A stretch of DNA of 21,246 nucleotides, from contig CBDVAP010000041.1 of the NCBI GenBank assembly GCA_965372015.1, positions 1 to 21,246 of the forward strand, given 5' to 3'. Both the position numbers and the translations under genes were made by a program. Origin of the DNA: JACZSB01 sp965372015. Lineage in GTDB: Bacteria > Fidelibacterota > Marinisomatia > SCGC-AAA003-L08 > TS1B11. Below the pieces are notes generated by a model that saw nothing but the letters and a program-made list of their open reading frames with translations, made no database searches and was not told the DNA's origin. Positions 8,242-15,932 of this stretch are shown piece by piece; position 1 is the first letter of the stretch; the number at the start of each line of letters is the position of its first letter.

Positions 8242-9537
8242 CTAGCCGGGCACTTCCGTCTCCGGTTTCGGGAATCTCGGAATTACTGCATCGTTCTCGC
8301 GGTCCAGCGGTAACTCGTCCAGCTTATCGTAGCGCCGCATATCTCCCCAACGATGGCCTTCGAGGAAAAGCGAATAGCGCTTTTCATGCAACAGTTGGTC
8401 CAAGGCATTGGCGGCCTCCAGGGTGGCAGTGTCATCCAGTCCGGCGGCCGTCCGAATGATGTTTATATCGGTTTCGGCGACGCTGTAGTTCGTCAGGCCG
8501 ATGTTGGCCTCGGCCCGCAGCAGGATTAGCTCCTCGTTGCGGATGATGGGGGTCGGGTCTGTGGAACTGCCCAGCCAGGTCACGCCCAATGTGGAAGTGA
8601 GAGCATCGAATGTACGGGACGCCCGGGTTATAACCTTGGCGGCAAACCGCGCATCGCCTGATTCAGCATCGGTTGCGAAAGTGGGCTGGCCCATCCATTT
8701 TACGTTGGCCGCCTCTGGATTTTCGTACAGGCCGTTGGTTAAGTCATTGGCCGACGTGCTGTAGACCATGTAAACCCCCAGATCCAGATCAGCGGTTTCA
8801 TCGATGAAGCTATCACCTAATGCAGTGAGGGCCGCCTGCCAGCTATTCTGCTGGATGGCCGACCGGGCCCGCAAAGCCCGGTTGAACTGGCTGAAGGTAG
8901 CCGGCGTATCAAAGCCGTCGAAGCCTTCCGATAGGAGGAAGCCGAAGGTGCTGCCGGCATTGCCCAGCTCGGTATCGGCATCATCCAGATAGTTATCAAT
9001 GGCCGCGAATGATTCCGCCTTGGTGGCGAATGGTATGCTCAGATCACCGGAGAAATCCAGTTTAATCCCGTTATCATCCAACATATTAAGGACGATCATG
9101 AGCTCGTGGGCGATCAAGGTCTTGGCAAAGCCCACTACGCCGGCCTTATCCTCCGCGTCGGTGAGATCGGCGGCTTTGTCCAAGATGATGTTGCAGTTCT
9201 TGATCACATTATACCGGGCCGACCAGGGGCGGGTGAGTAGGAAGCCGCCGGCATCAAAAGGCCCCCGGAGCAGCTCACCGGTGTAGCGTGGATCGGCGGT
9301 CTCGAAGTAGTACGCTTCCCGGCCGATGACCGATATTTCGGCCAGGTAGATATCCTGGTCGATACGCAAACCCGCCTCAGCCCCTGTGATCAGCGCCTGA
9401 ATGGTGGCACTCTCGATCACCGGAGAATTCGGATCAGCGAAATCGAGATCCTCGCAGGTAATCAATAAACTCATCAGTGCGATCAGCAGGACACCCGCCG
9501 ACCTGTGTTTTCCAGAGATTTTTAATTTTCCGATCAT
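8242..9537 (-). CDS. SusD/RagB-family outer-membrane lipoprotein
   Basis: SusD-like proteins are surface lipoproteins that cap a SusC channel and capture the substrate. This one has 431 residues, at the short end for the family. The N-terminus has a basic stretch, a hydrophobic core and a lipobox-like LITC with Cys28; Thr before the cysteine is less usual than Gly, Ala or Ser. Then follows CEDLDFADPNSP, resembling the conserved post-lipidation 'NPNxP' stretch. The middle is alpha-helical, TPR-like. The C-terminus has the hallmark EKRYSLFLEGHRWGDMRR (385-402). An AAGGAG site lies 8 bases before the ATG. It is 15 bases downstream of susC and is followed by a terminator, so the two form a compact operon. 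No glycoside hydrolase, peptidase or regulator accompanies the pair, so the substrate is open. Confidence 0.9.
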   Translation of the reverse strand: MIGKLKISGKHRSAGVLLIALMSLLITCEDLDFADPNSPVIESATIQALITGAEAGLRIDQDIYLAEISVIGREAYYFETADPRYTGELLRGPFDAGGFLLTRPWSARYNVIKNCNIILDKAADLTDAEDKAGVVGFAKTLIAHELMIVLNMLDDNGIKLDFSGDLSIPFATKAESFAAIDNYLDDADTELGNAGSTFGFLLSEGFDGFDTPATFSQFNRALRARSAIQQNSWQAALTALGDSFIDETADLDLGVYMVYSTSANDLTNGLYENPEAANVKWMGQPTFATDAESGDARFAAKVITRASRTFDALTSTLGVTWLGSSTDPTPIIRNEELILLRAEANIGLTNYSVAETDINIIRTAAGLDDTATLEAANALDQLLHEKRYSLFLEGHRWGDMRRYDKLDELPLDRENDAVIPRFPKPETEVPG

Positions 9538-9552
9538 GGTGAATTCTCCTTC

Positions 9553-12500
9553 CTAGAAGCCCAGGGATACTTCGAAATAAAAACTCTTTGAAGACGGGAA
9601 CGCGTAGGTGTCTACCGAACTCCCGATAGCGATATTACCGAACTGGCTCACCTCGGGATCGTAGCTTGCGAAGTCCTTGGTCCACATCCACAAGTTGCGT
9701 CCGGTGACGCTCACGCTCAGTGTAGTCACGCTGCCGGAGAACAGTCTTTGGACCACTGCTCGGGGTACTGAGTAAGTAATGTTGAGTTCCCGGAGCTTCA
9801 GGTAAGTACCGTCTTCAATGTAGGGGTCGGTATAGGTCCCTAAAAGAGCCAGACGGCCTTGCCCGGCAAGATCCTTTATAGTCGTATCGCCGCCGTCGGC
9901 AGCGCCTCCTATGAGTTTGAACTTGGTGCTGTCATCGTAATCCTCGGTGGTTCCGCCCAGGTCGGAGATCAATTTGCCCAGGTTGATTACGCCGCCACCC
10001 TTCTTATAGTCCAGGAGAAAGTGCACGGAGAAATCACCCAACCGCAGATTGTTATTGAAGGACATCTGGAAATCGGGGGTTTCGTCGCCGAGCTTATGGT
10101 GCTGGTGAACCGATATGACCGTATCACCGATCGCTCTATCGACCATGACCGGCTTAAGGGAATCGCCGGCCGCATCCCATACGTATTGCATTTCGGATCC
10201 CACAATTGCTGTTGGTGACCACCCTGGCTCGATCCGGAAGGTGCCCAGGAAGGTGGCGAACCCACCCAAATTGAACGGATCCACGTTCAGTTTGGTGATC
10301 TCGGATTCGGTCGTAAAGTAGTTGATCCGCGAGTTCCAACCTAGAGCCCGAGTGCGGATCAGGTTGAGGTTCAGCGAAAGTTCCAGCCCTTTGGTCTCCA
10401 TCTCGCCGCCGTTGATCACCTCGGAGGTAAATCCGGAGGAAGCCGCGGCGTCGGCAAACAGGAGCAGATCGGTGATGCTCTGATTGAACATGGTGAACTC
10501 CAGGCTGCCCAATCCGCCAGGCAGGGCGGCGTCAAAACCGAATTCAATTTCAGTAGTGGTCTCAACCCCGATATCAGGTTCACCGCTCCGCGATCCGGTC
10601 AGTAGACCGCCCCTGCCGCTGATATTTTGGGGATTAAAGGCGGTGAACTTGGCTGTGGGAACAGGTAGATTCCCGGTCTGGCCGTAGGCCACGCGAATCT
10701 TGAATTCCTCAGAAAGGCCGGCCAACGGACCCCAGAATCCCAGCTCCGACAGACGTACCGATGCCGCAGCCTTGGGGAAGAAAAGCCGCTTCTCGGTATC
10801 ACCGACGGTGCTGCTGCGATCGCCCCGGATGGCCGCGGACAGGTAGACTATCTCATTCAGGTTCAGTTCTTCCTGGACAACCAGTCCCCGGTCCTGTTGC
10901 CGGATAATATTTTGAAACACTTCCGTATTAGCCGACTGATCCACATTGCTTTGGGTCACCACCATGTTCGATGAGGAGATGGTGCTCTGGTTCAGGTCGG
11001 CGGTCTCATATTGCAGGCCCGCAGCGGAACTCAAGGTGCTGTTGCCGCCGAAATTGAGATTGTGAGCCAAGGTCAGGTAGAGTGTGGAATTCAGGCTGCT
11101 GGTATTAGCCAGAATCGATCTGCCGGGCTGATCGCCGCTACGCTCAAACTGCAACTCCGGAGGCGAATAGACCATGTTCTCTTGGGAGTAGTAATCGGTG
11201 CCGCCCAGAGCGATGAATTTGAGGGATTGCCCGGTGGTTTGCAGCAGGTTGTAAGTGAAGTTGAACGAACCCAATGTGCGGAAGACCACCTCGTTGTTGA
11301 CCAGCACCGCCGCGCTGTGCAGCGGATTGGAGGGATTGTTGGGATGGTCGGGATAATCACCGTCACTGTTTTTGCGGATGTCCAGGAAGCTGGGTGTGGC
11401 CGCCAGGGAGAATCCATAAGAAGTACCCGTATTGTCATTCCCGGTAATACCGCGGTCCGACTCGGTGCGCATCAGGTTGGTGCTCACGCTCAGGGTGGCC
11501 TTATCGCTGAACTGATGGTCTAGATTAAGCAGCCCGGCGTATTTCTTGTAGCCGGTATTTTTAACGATCCCACCTTCATCCTTGATGGTGCCTGAGGCGT
11601 AGAAGCGGGTTTTGACGGTCCCGCCGCCCACACTGAAATTGGTTTCACGCAAGGAACCACTTTCTCCGTACAACTCATCCTCGTAATCGATTGCACGGCC
11701 CATCCAGTGCAGATTCAAGAGTGAATCTGATTGCGGGAAATAAGTATGCAATGCCATAAACGTGGTATCGATATCCTGTGTTTCCCAATATGCTATAAAA
11801 GCATCTGCGGTATCGGTATATTCGGTTATATAGCTGCTGTAAAGTGTTGCGCCCGCCTGGTGTAATCCGTCAACGGCTATGATCCCGCCATATTGCGCTC
11901 GAGCGTCACCATATTTATCGAACTTGCGGTAGCCGATCTTCTTGAGGATACTGCTAGCTCCAAAACGTTGGGTAACCTTGAACTGGATATCGCCCGGCTT
12001 GCCGCGCTTGGTTTTAATAATCACCACCCCGTTGGTGGCCTTGGAGCCGTAGATGGCTGCGGCGCTGGCCCCTTTAAGCACTTCAATGCTTTCAATATCT
12101 TCCGGGTTGATGTCGCCGATCCGGTTGGTGGGCTGGCCCTGGGGCCGGACGCTACCGGCCGACGCCGCTTCGGTGACAATATCGATACCCGATTGATTGG
12201 CGGCGTTATTGACGATCACCCCGTCGATGACATAGAGCGGCTGGGTCGAACCTTCGATGGTTGAAAGGCCCCTGAGATTAACGCTCATGCCACCGCCGGG
12301 AGCACCGGTATTCTGCCGGACTGAGATGCCGGCAAATTTGCCACTCAGGGCGGCATCCAGAGTCTGGGCGGGAGCCGGTACCAGATCTTCTGCGCTGATG
12401 GTGGCGACCGCATGGGCCAGATTGCGTCGTTTCACCGATGAAGCGATACCGGTAACCACTACCTGCTCCGATTTGAGTACATCCGTTTCCAACGCGAAAT

Positions 12501-12783
12501 TGATTGTTTCCTCACCAACGGCTACAGCCAGCTCCTGCGTTTTGTAGCCAATGAAAGCTACCATTAGCGTTACTTCTTCGGTAGGCACTTCCAGGCTGTA
12601 GTTCCCGTAAGCATCGGAAACCGAACCGATATAGGTATCCTTCACAAATACCTGAGCACCCTGCAAAGCTTCGCCTGTCTCGCTGACCGTCACCTGTCCT
12701 GAAATAGTACGGGCTTGAGCGGCGAGCATCTGTAAACCAAGCGCAAGTATGATCGGTATTGCGTATCCGGCTTTAAACTTCAT
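9553..12783 (-). CDS. SusC/RagA-family TonB-linked outer-membrane transporter
   Basis: This TonB-dependent 22-strand barrel imports a bulky nutrient together with its SusD partner. From the chosen start it has 1076 residues: a signal peptide (1-24, cleavage after AAQA), a carboxypeptidase-regulatory-like beta domain (about 26-105), VVVTG (108-112) and a plug domain (115-260). The plug includes YVIDGVIVNN and the SusC signature ASAAAIYGSKATNGV followed by KTKRG (up to residue 261). A barrel runs to the terminal aromatic residue of FEVSLGF. No STN domain is present, so it is not an anti-sigma-sensing type. The start at 12783 is preferred over an ATG nine codons earlier because GGGAG lies 8 bases ahead of it and the signal peptide then begins MKFK. 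The substrate is unknown. The nearby amino acid genes make peptides or nitrogenous compounds a possible, unproven guess. Confidence 0.93.
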   Translation of the reverse strand: MKFKAGYAIPIILALGLQMLAAQARTISGQVTVSETGEALQGAQVFVKDTYIGSVSDAYGNYSLEVPTEEVTLMVAFIGYKTQELAVAVGEETINFALETDVLKSEQVVVTGIASSVKRRNLAHAVATISAEDLVPAPAQTLDAALSGKFAGISVRQNTGAPGGGMSVNLRGLSTIEGSTQPLYVIDGVIVNNAANQSGIDIVTEAASAGSVRPQGQPTNRIGDINPEDIESIEVLKGASAAAIYGSKATNGVVIIKTKRGKPGDIQFKVTQRFGASSILKKIGYRKFDKYGDARAQYGGIIAVDGLHQAGATLYSSYITEYTDTADAFIAYWETQDIDTTFMALHTYFPQSDSLLNLHWMGRAIDYEDELYGESGSLRETNFSVGGGTVKTRFYASGTIKDEGGIVKNTGYKKYAGLLNLDHQFSDKATLSVSTNLMRTESDRGITGNDNTGTSYGFSLAATPSFLDIRKNSDGDYPDHPNNPSNPLHSAAVLVNNEVVFRTLGSFNFTYNLLQTTGQSLKFIALGGTDYYSQENMVYSPPELQFERSGDQPGRSILANTSSLNSTLYLTLAHNLNFGGNSTLSSAAGLQYETADLNQSTISSSNMVVTQSNVDQSANTEVFQNIIRQQDRGLVVQEELNLNEIVYLSAAIRGDRSSTVGDTEKRLFFPKAAASVRLSELGFWGPLAGLSEEFKIRVAYGQTGNLPVPTAKFTAFNPQNISGRGGLLTGSRSGEPDIGVETTTEIEFGFDAALPGGLGSLEFTMFNQSITDLLLFADAAASSGFTSEVINGGEMETKGLELSLNLNLIRTRALGWNSRINYFTTESEITKLNVDPFNLGGFATFLGTFRIEPGWSPTAIVGSEMQYVWDAAGDSLKPVMVDRAIGDTVISVHQHHKLGDETPDFQMSFNNNLRLGDFSVHFLLDYKKGGGVINLGKLISDLGGTTEDYDDSTKFKLIGGAADGGDTTIKDLAGQGRLALLGTYTDPYIEDGTYLKLRELNITYSVPRAVVQRLFSGSVTTLSVSVTGRNLWMWTKDFASYDPEVSQFGNIAIGSSVDTYAFPSSKSFYFEVSLGF

Positions 12784-13074
12784 AACTGACACTCCCTTAC
12801 TCGAAAGCATTTGTTCGAAACCTTATTAATGTACAAAAATAAGTACCCTTGGGTCGTGTTGATCGCAGTGAAATATAATGGACTCAAGAAAGAAAATGCA
12901 ATTGGTTTAATTAAAAATTTAATGTTATGGAAATAAACGGCTGGTCGGGGGGGGTGCTCAAGAGAGCCTGCACCTACGATAATTCCTCAGAGGATTCGGA
13001 ACCTTTCTCATAACCTTTATTAATTTCCCGTGCGAAAACCGGGACTATGGGGATCCTGACCAGATGAACTAACC
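12784..13074. promoter_or_regulatory. Divergent AT-rich region upstream of susC and the ridA remnant
   Basis: This region separates minus-strand susC from the plus-strand ridA remnant. On the minus strand TATTTTTG (12834-12841) matches the TAnnTTTG -7 box described for Bacteroidota, about 50 bases before the susC start. No clear TTG at the -33 position was found, so the call is tentative. The box lies inside GTAC-N8-GTAC (12831-12846). An eight-G run occurs at 12947-12954. A 28-codon frame (12927-13013) lacks a ribosome site and any recognisable motif and is not called. Confidence 0.3.
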
Positions 13075-13262
13075 ATGAACATTGAAAACACATACAGCGG
13101 GGCTCCTTGGGAACAGGATGTTGGGTATTGCCGGGCCATCGGGAAGCCTTCAAGGCTCACCCGCCGGCAAGCACTATGGTTCAGGTTACGGCTTTGATCG
13201 ACCCGGCGATGATGATCGAGATCGAAACCGAGGCCCTCATGCCCACCACCAACGATACATGA
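13075..13262 (+). pseudogene. RidA/YjgF-family gene reduced to its two ends (internal deletion with frameshift)
   Basis: From ATG 13075 the frame reads MNIENTYSGAPWEQDVGYC then RAI, typical of the first residues of a RidA-like subfamily (TYSGxPWE...GYCRA). It goes out of frame near 13140 and stops at 13195-13197. In another frame, from about 13137, HREAFKAHPP is followed by ASTMVQVTALIDP and MMIEIETEAL, ending at TGA 13260-13262. This matches the C-terminal third of the RidA fold, including the conserved IEIE strand. The archetypal catalytic Arg (E. coli RidA Arg105) would be replaced by Ser in PPAST. An intact protein has about 130 residues, so about 65 internal codons are missing. The TGA overlaps the radical SAM start as ATGA, an intact-operon junction that confirms the frame. 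RidA proteins hydrolyse reactive enamines/imines from PLP enzymes; this copy should be inactive. Confidence 0.75.
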
Positions 13263-14215
13263 TACGTCCGGCCCTGACTGACGGCGGCGATTACTATCCG
13301 GCCTACCGGGCCTTACTGCACAGCGGGGAACTGCCTGAAAGGGTCGCTCAGGCCCATCACTTGCTCTCGCTATGCCATGTATGCGCCTGGCATTGCCCCC
13401 GGGATCGGACTCGCGGCCAGACCGGGGTGTGTCGTATCGGCCTGTCGGCGCGGGTGGCCAGCTATAATCCCCACCATGGCGAAGAGGATGTCCTGCGCGG
13501 CTGGCGAGGCTCCGGCACCATTTTTTTTTCGGCATGTAACCTGCGCTGTCAATTCTGCCAGAATCATCATATCAGCCAGACGGTAGCCGGTTCGGAGGTA
13601 GAGCCGGGCCAGCTGGCGGCGATGATGCTGGACCTGCAGGATTGCGGCTGTCACAATATCAACCTGGTTTCACCCAGTCATGTGGTCCCCCAGATCATGG
13701 CCGCCGTACTGATCGCTGCCCAGCGTGGGCTGCAGCTGCCCCTGGTCTACAACAGCGGGGGTTACGATTCCCTGGAGATGCTGTCCCTGCTGGATGGCGT
13801 TGTTGATATTTACATGCCCGACATGAAATACGCCGATAGTACTATTGGCAAGCGCCTATCGAGGGCCAAAGACTATCCGGCTATCAACCAGGCGGCGGTC
13901 AAGGAAATGCACCGCCAGGTGGGTGAACTTCAGTTGGATGCAACCGGTCTGGCAGTGCGGGGACTGCTTATCCGGCACCTGGTGCTGCCCGAAGGGATGG
14001 CAGGTACTGCCGAAGTGCTCCGGTTCCTGGCCGCGGAAATCTCACCGGATACGTATCTAAACCTTATGGACCAGTATCGTCCGGCCTACCGCGCCCGCGA
14101 ATTCCCGTACCTGGACCGGGTTTTGTCCCTTAAAGAATATCTCCAAGTCGTTGACTTGGCACAGAGCGTGGGTCTGACCCGGGTCCTGGGCACTCCGTAC
14201 CCCTTCCGCAATTAG
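13259..14215 (+). CDS. Radical SAM protein, PflA/PflX-like (COG1313 type)
   Basis: This predicted cytoplasmic iron-sulfur enzyme cleaves S-adenosylmethionine to make a radical. The 318-residue product has an N-terminal cysteine set CHVCAWHC...GVC, then GSGTIFFSACNLRCQFCQN with the CxxxCxxC cluster motif. Next come NINLVSPSH, YNSGGY and VDIYMPDMKYAD, all typical of the pyruvate formate-lyase-activating-enzyme relatives of COG1313. Its target is unknown: no glycyl radical enzyme is nearby. The start chosen here forms ATGA with the stop of the ridA remnant and begins just before the conserved YYPAYRALLHSGEL segment. A longer frame back to a TTG at 13082 only translates the ridA remnant out of frame (low-complexity Gly/Asp/Arg/His) and is rejected. 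No ribosome site precedes the ATG, so expression may have depended on coupling to ridA and may now be impaired. Confidence 0.85.
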   Translation: MIRPALTDGGDYYPAYRALLHSGELPERVAQAHHLLSLCHVCAWHCPRDRTRGQTGVCRIGLSARVASYNPHHGEEDVLRGWRGSGTIFFSACNLRCQFCQNHHISQTVAGSEVEPGQLAAMMLDLQDCGCHNINLVSPSHVVPQIMAAVLIAAQRGLQLPLVYNSGGYDSLEMLSLLDGVVDIYMPDMKYADSTIGKRLSRAKDYPAINQAAVKEMHRQVGELQLDATGLAVRGLLIRHLVLPEGMAGTAEVLRFLAAEISPDTYLNLMDQYRPAYRAREFPYLDRVLSLKEYLQVVDLAQSVGLTRVLGTPYPFRN

Positions 14216-14320
14216 TTATAGGCCCCATTTGCCTTGTGAGTTCAAGATCGCCGAATCTAAATTTCGCGGCTGTTCTATCGCTATAACTATATACATTTTA
14301 TTTAATTGAGAGTAAAATCC
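14216..14320 (+). promoter_or_regulatory. AT-rich spacer before the P5C dehydrogenase operon
   Basis: This 105-base gap is markedly AT-rich from 14281 to 14305 compared with its surroundings, as expected for a promoter region. TTGTGA and TAAATT are spaced by 18 bases and might form a weak sigma-70-type site. No terminator hairpin is seen after the radical SAM gene. It probably drives the genes from P5C dehydrogenase through sucD. Confidence 0.3.
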
Positions 14321-15871
14321 ATGCGGCTACCGCCCTTCCAGAACCTGTCTGTACGGTTGTTCGACGACCCGAGCCAGATTTCCGGCATAGAGAATGCCAT
14401 CGAGCAGGTTAAGGCCTCCGCCGGAAAAGAATATCCCCTGGTGATCGGTGATCAATCCTATACTAACGACCGGCCATTGCCGACTACCGACCCCGCTGAT
14501 CCCTCTCACGTCCTGGCCGTATTTCAAAAGGCCAACCGGGAGCAGGCCGAATCCGCCATCGCCTTGGCGGCAGAGACGTTTGAGACCTGGAAACTCACAG
14601 CCGCTGAAAAGCGGGCGGGGTACCTGCTAAAAGCCGCGGAGGTGCTCCGGCGAAGACGTGATGAGGCGGTGGCTACGATGGTACTGGAGGCCGGTAAGAA
14701 CTGGGTTGAAGCCGACGCCGACCTGGCCGAAGCGGTGGACTTCCTGGAATTTTATGCCCGCGAGGCCCTGCGCTATGCCGGCGGGCAGGAGCTGGTTCCT
14801 TATGAGGGCGAGAAACCAGAGTTGTTTTATATTCCCCTGGGTGTAGGGGCAGTGATTCCCCCTTGGAATTTTCCCCTGGCAATTCTTACGGGAATGGCCT
14901 CAGCCGCCATCGTTGCCGGTAACTGTGTGGTGCTCAAGCCTGCCAGCAGCACCCCCCTGATCGGTCAATTATTCGCCGAGGTGATGCAGGAGGCGGGTTT
15001 GCCCACCGGGGTGCTCACCTATCTCCCCGGCAGCGGCGGTGAGATCGGGGACACCATCGTTGAGCATCCGCAAGTACGTTTTATCACTTTCACCGGCAGT
15101 ATGGAGATCGGTCTGCGGATCAACGAGCGGGCCGCCAAGGTTGCCCCGGGACAGATCTGGATCAAACGAGTGATGGTCGAAATGGGCGGTAAAGACGCCA
15201 TCATCGTGGACCGGGACGTGGATCTTGAGACCGCCGCCCAGGGTATCGTGGCCGCCGCTTTCGGATTCCAGGGCCAGAAATGCTCCGCCTGTTCCCGTTT
15301 GATCGTGCATCAGGAAGTCCACGACCGGCTGGTGGATTTGGTGGTAGCACTCACGAAACAGATCAAAGTCGGCCCCCCGGTTGATCGCGCCAATTTTATG
15401 GGACCGGTAATCAACCGGGCCGCCCAAGATAAAATCCTTAAGTATATCGATACCGGGAACCAGGAAGGCATGTTGCTGACCGGTGGCCACCGGTTGGGCA
15501 ATGAGGGCCACTTCATCGAGCCCACCGTGTTTGGCGGCATTTCGCCAGATGCCCGGTTGGCCCAGGATGAGATCTTCGGCCCGGTGCTGGCGGTGATCAA
15601 AGCCCGCGATTTCAACGACGCCCTGAAAATCGCCAACAACACTATCTACGGCCTGACCGGCGCAGTCTATAGCCGTAGTGAAGAACATCTGACCCGGGCC
15701 CGGGAAGCCTTTCACGTGGGAAACCTGTATCTTAACCGCAAGTGCACCGGCGCCCTGGTAGGGGTGCATCCCTTTGGGGGGTTCAATATGTCGGGCACTG
15801 ACTCCAAGGCCGGCGGCCGGGATTATCTGGGGCTGTTCCTCCAGGCTAAATCGGTTACCAGAAGGATATAG
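14321..15871 (+). CDS. rocA: L-glutamate gamma-semialdehyde (1-pyrroline-5-carboxylate) dehydrogenase
   Basis: This enzyme oxidises L-glutamate gamma-semialdehyde, the open form of 1-pyrroline-5-carboxylate, to L-glutamate with NAD+. It is the second step of proline catabolism and the last of ornithine/arginine catabolism. The 516-residue protein is an aldehyde dehydrogenase with PPWNFPLAI (Asn183 of the oxyanion hole), VEMGGKDAIIVD (general-base Glu287), GFQGQKCSACSR (catalytic Cys321), and the C-terminal GVHPFGGFNMSGTDSKAGG. The N-terminal YTNDRP and the length match stand-alone RocA/PutC2-type enzymes, not the fused PutA. The ATG at 14321 is preferred over a TTG five codons earlier, with GAGAG upstream. 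No proline dehydrogenase is in the window. It is followed by the COG2403 gene after 61 bp and likely belongs to the same transcript. Confidence 0.93.
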   Translation: MRLPPFQNLSVRLFDDPSQISGIENAIEQVKASAGKEYPLVIGDQSYTNDRPLPTTDPADPSHVLAVFQKANREQAESAIALAAETFETWKLTAAEKRAGYLLKAAEVLRRRRDEAVATMVLEAGKNWVEADADLAEAVDFLEFYAREALRYAGGQELVPYEGEKPELFYIPLGVGAVIPPWNFPLAILTGMASAAIVAGNCVVLKPASSTPLIGQLFAEVMQEAGLPTGVLTYLPGSGGEIGDTIVEHPQVRFITFTGSMEIGLRINERAAKVAPGQIWIKRVMVEMGGKDAIIVDRDVDLETAAQGIVAAAFGFQGQKCSACSRLIVHQEVHDRLVDLVVALTKQIKVGPPVDRANFMGPVINRAAQDKILKYIDTGNQEGMLLTGGHRLGNEGHFIEPTVFGGISPDARLAQDEIFGPVLAVIKARDFNDALKIANNTIYGLTGAVYSRSEEHLTRAREAFHVGNLYLNRKCTGALVGVHPFGGFNMSGTDSKAGGRDYLGLFLQAKSVTRRI

Positions 15872-15932
15872 GCGTCCCGGCGGGGCACCGCCGGCAGGGT
15901 ACGATGCTAACCGTAAATTGGCAGGAAATAAT

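Noticed and set aside
12784..12810. Start of susC nine codons upstream (ATG 12810)
   Set aside because: The GGGAG ribosome site falls inside this extension and correctly precedes the ATG at 12783, which opens a standard signal peptide.
12927..13013. 28-codon frame MEINGWSGGV... between susC and ridA
   Set aside because: No ribosome site; it runs through an eight-G homopolymer and has no recognisable motif.
13082..13258. 59-residue N-terminal extension of the radical SAM gene from a TTG codon
   Set aside because: It is Gly/Asp/Arg/His-rich with no family similarity and overlies the ridA remnant, which is recognisable in the other two frames.
15774..15932. 53-residue N-terminal extension of the COG2403 gene
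   Set aside because: It overlaps the end of rocA in another frame; AGGAA plus ATG at 15933 begins exactly at the family's first conserved strand.
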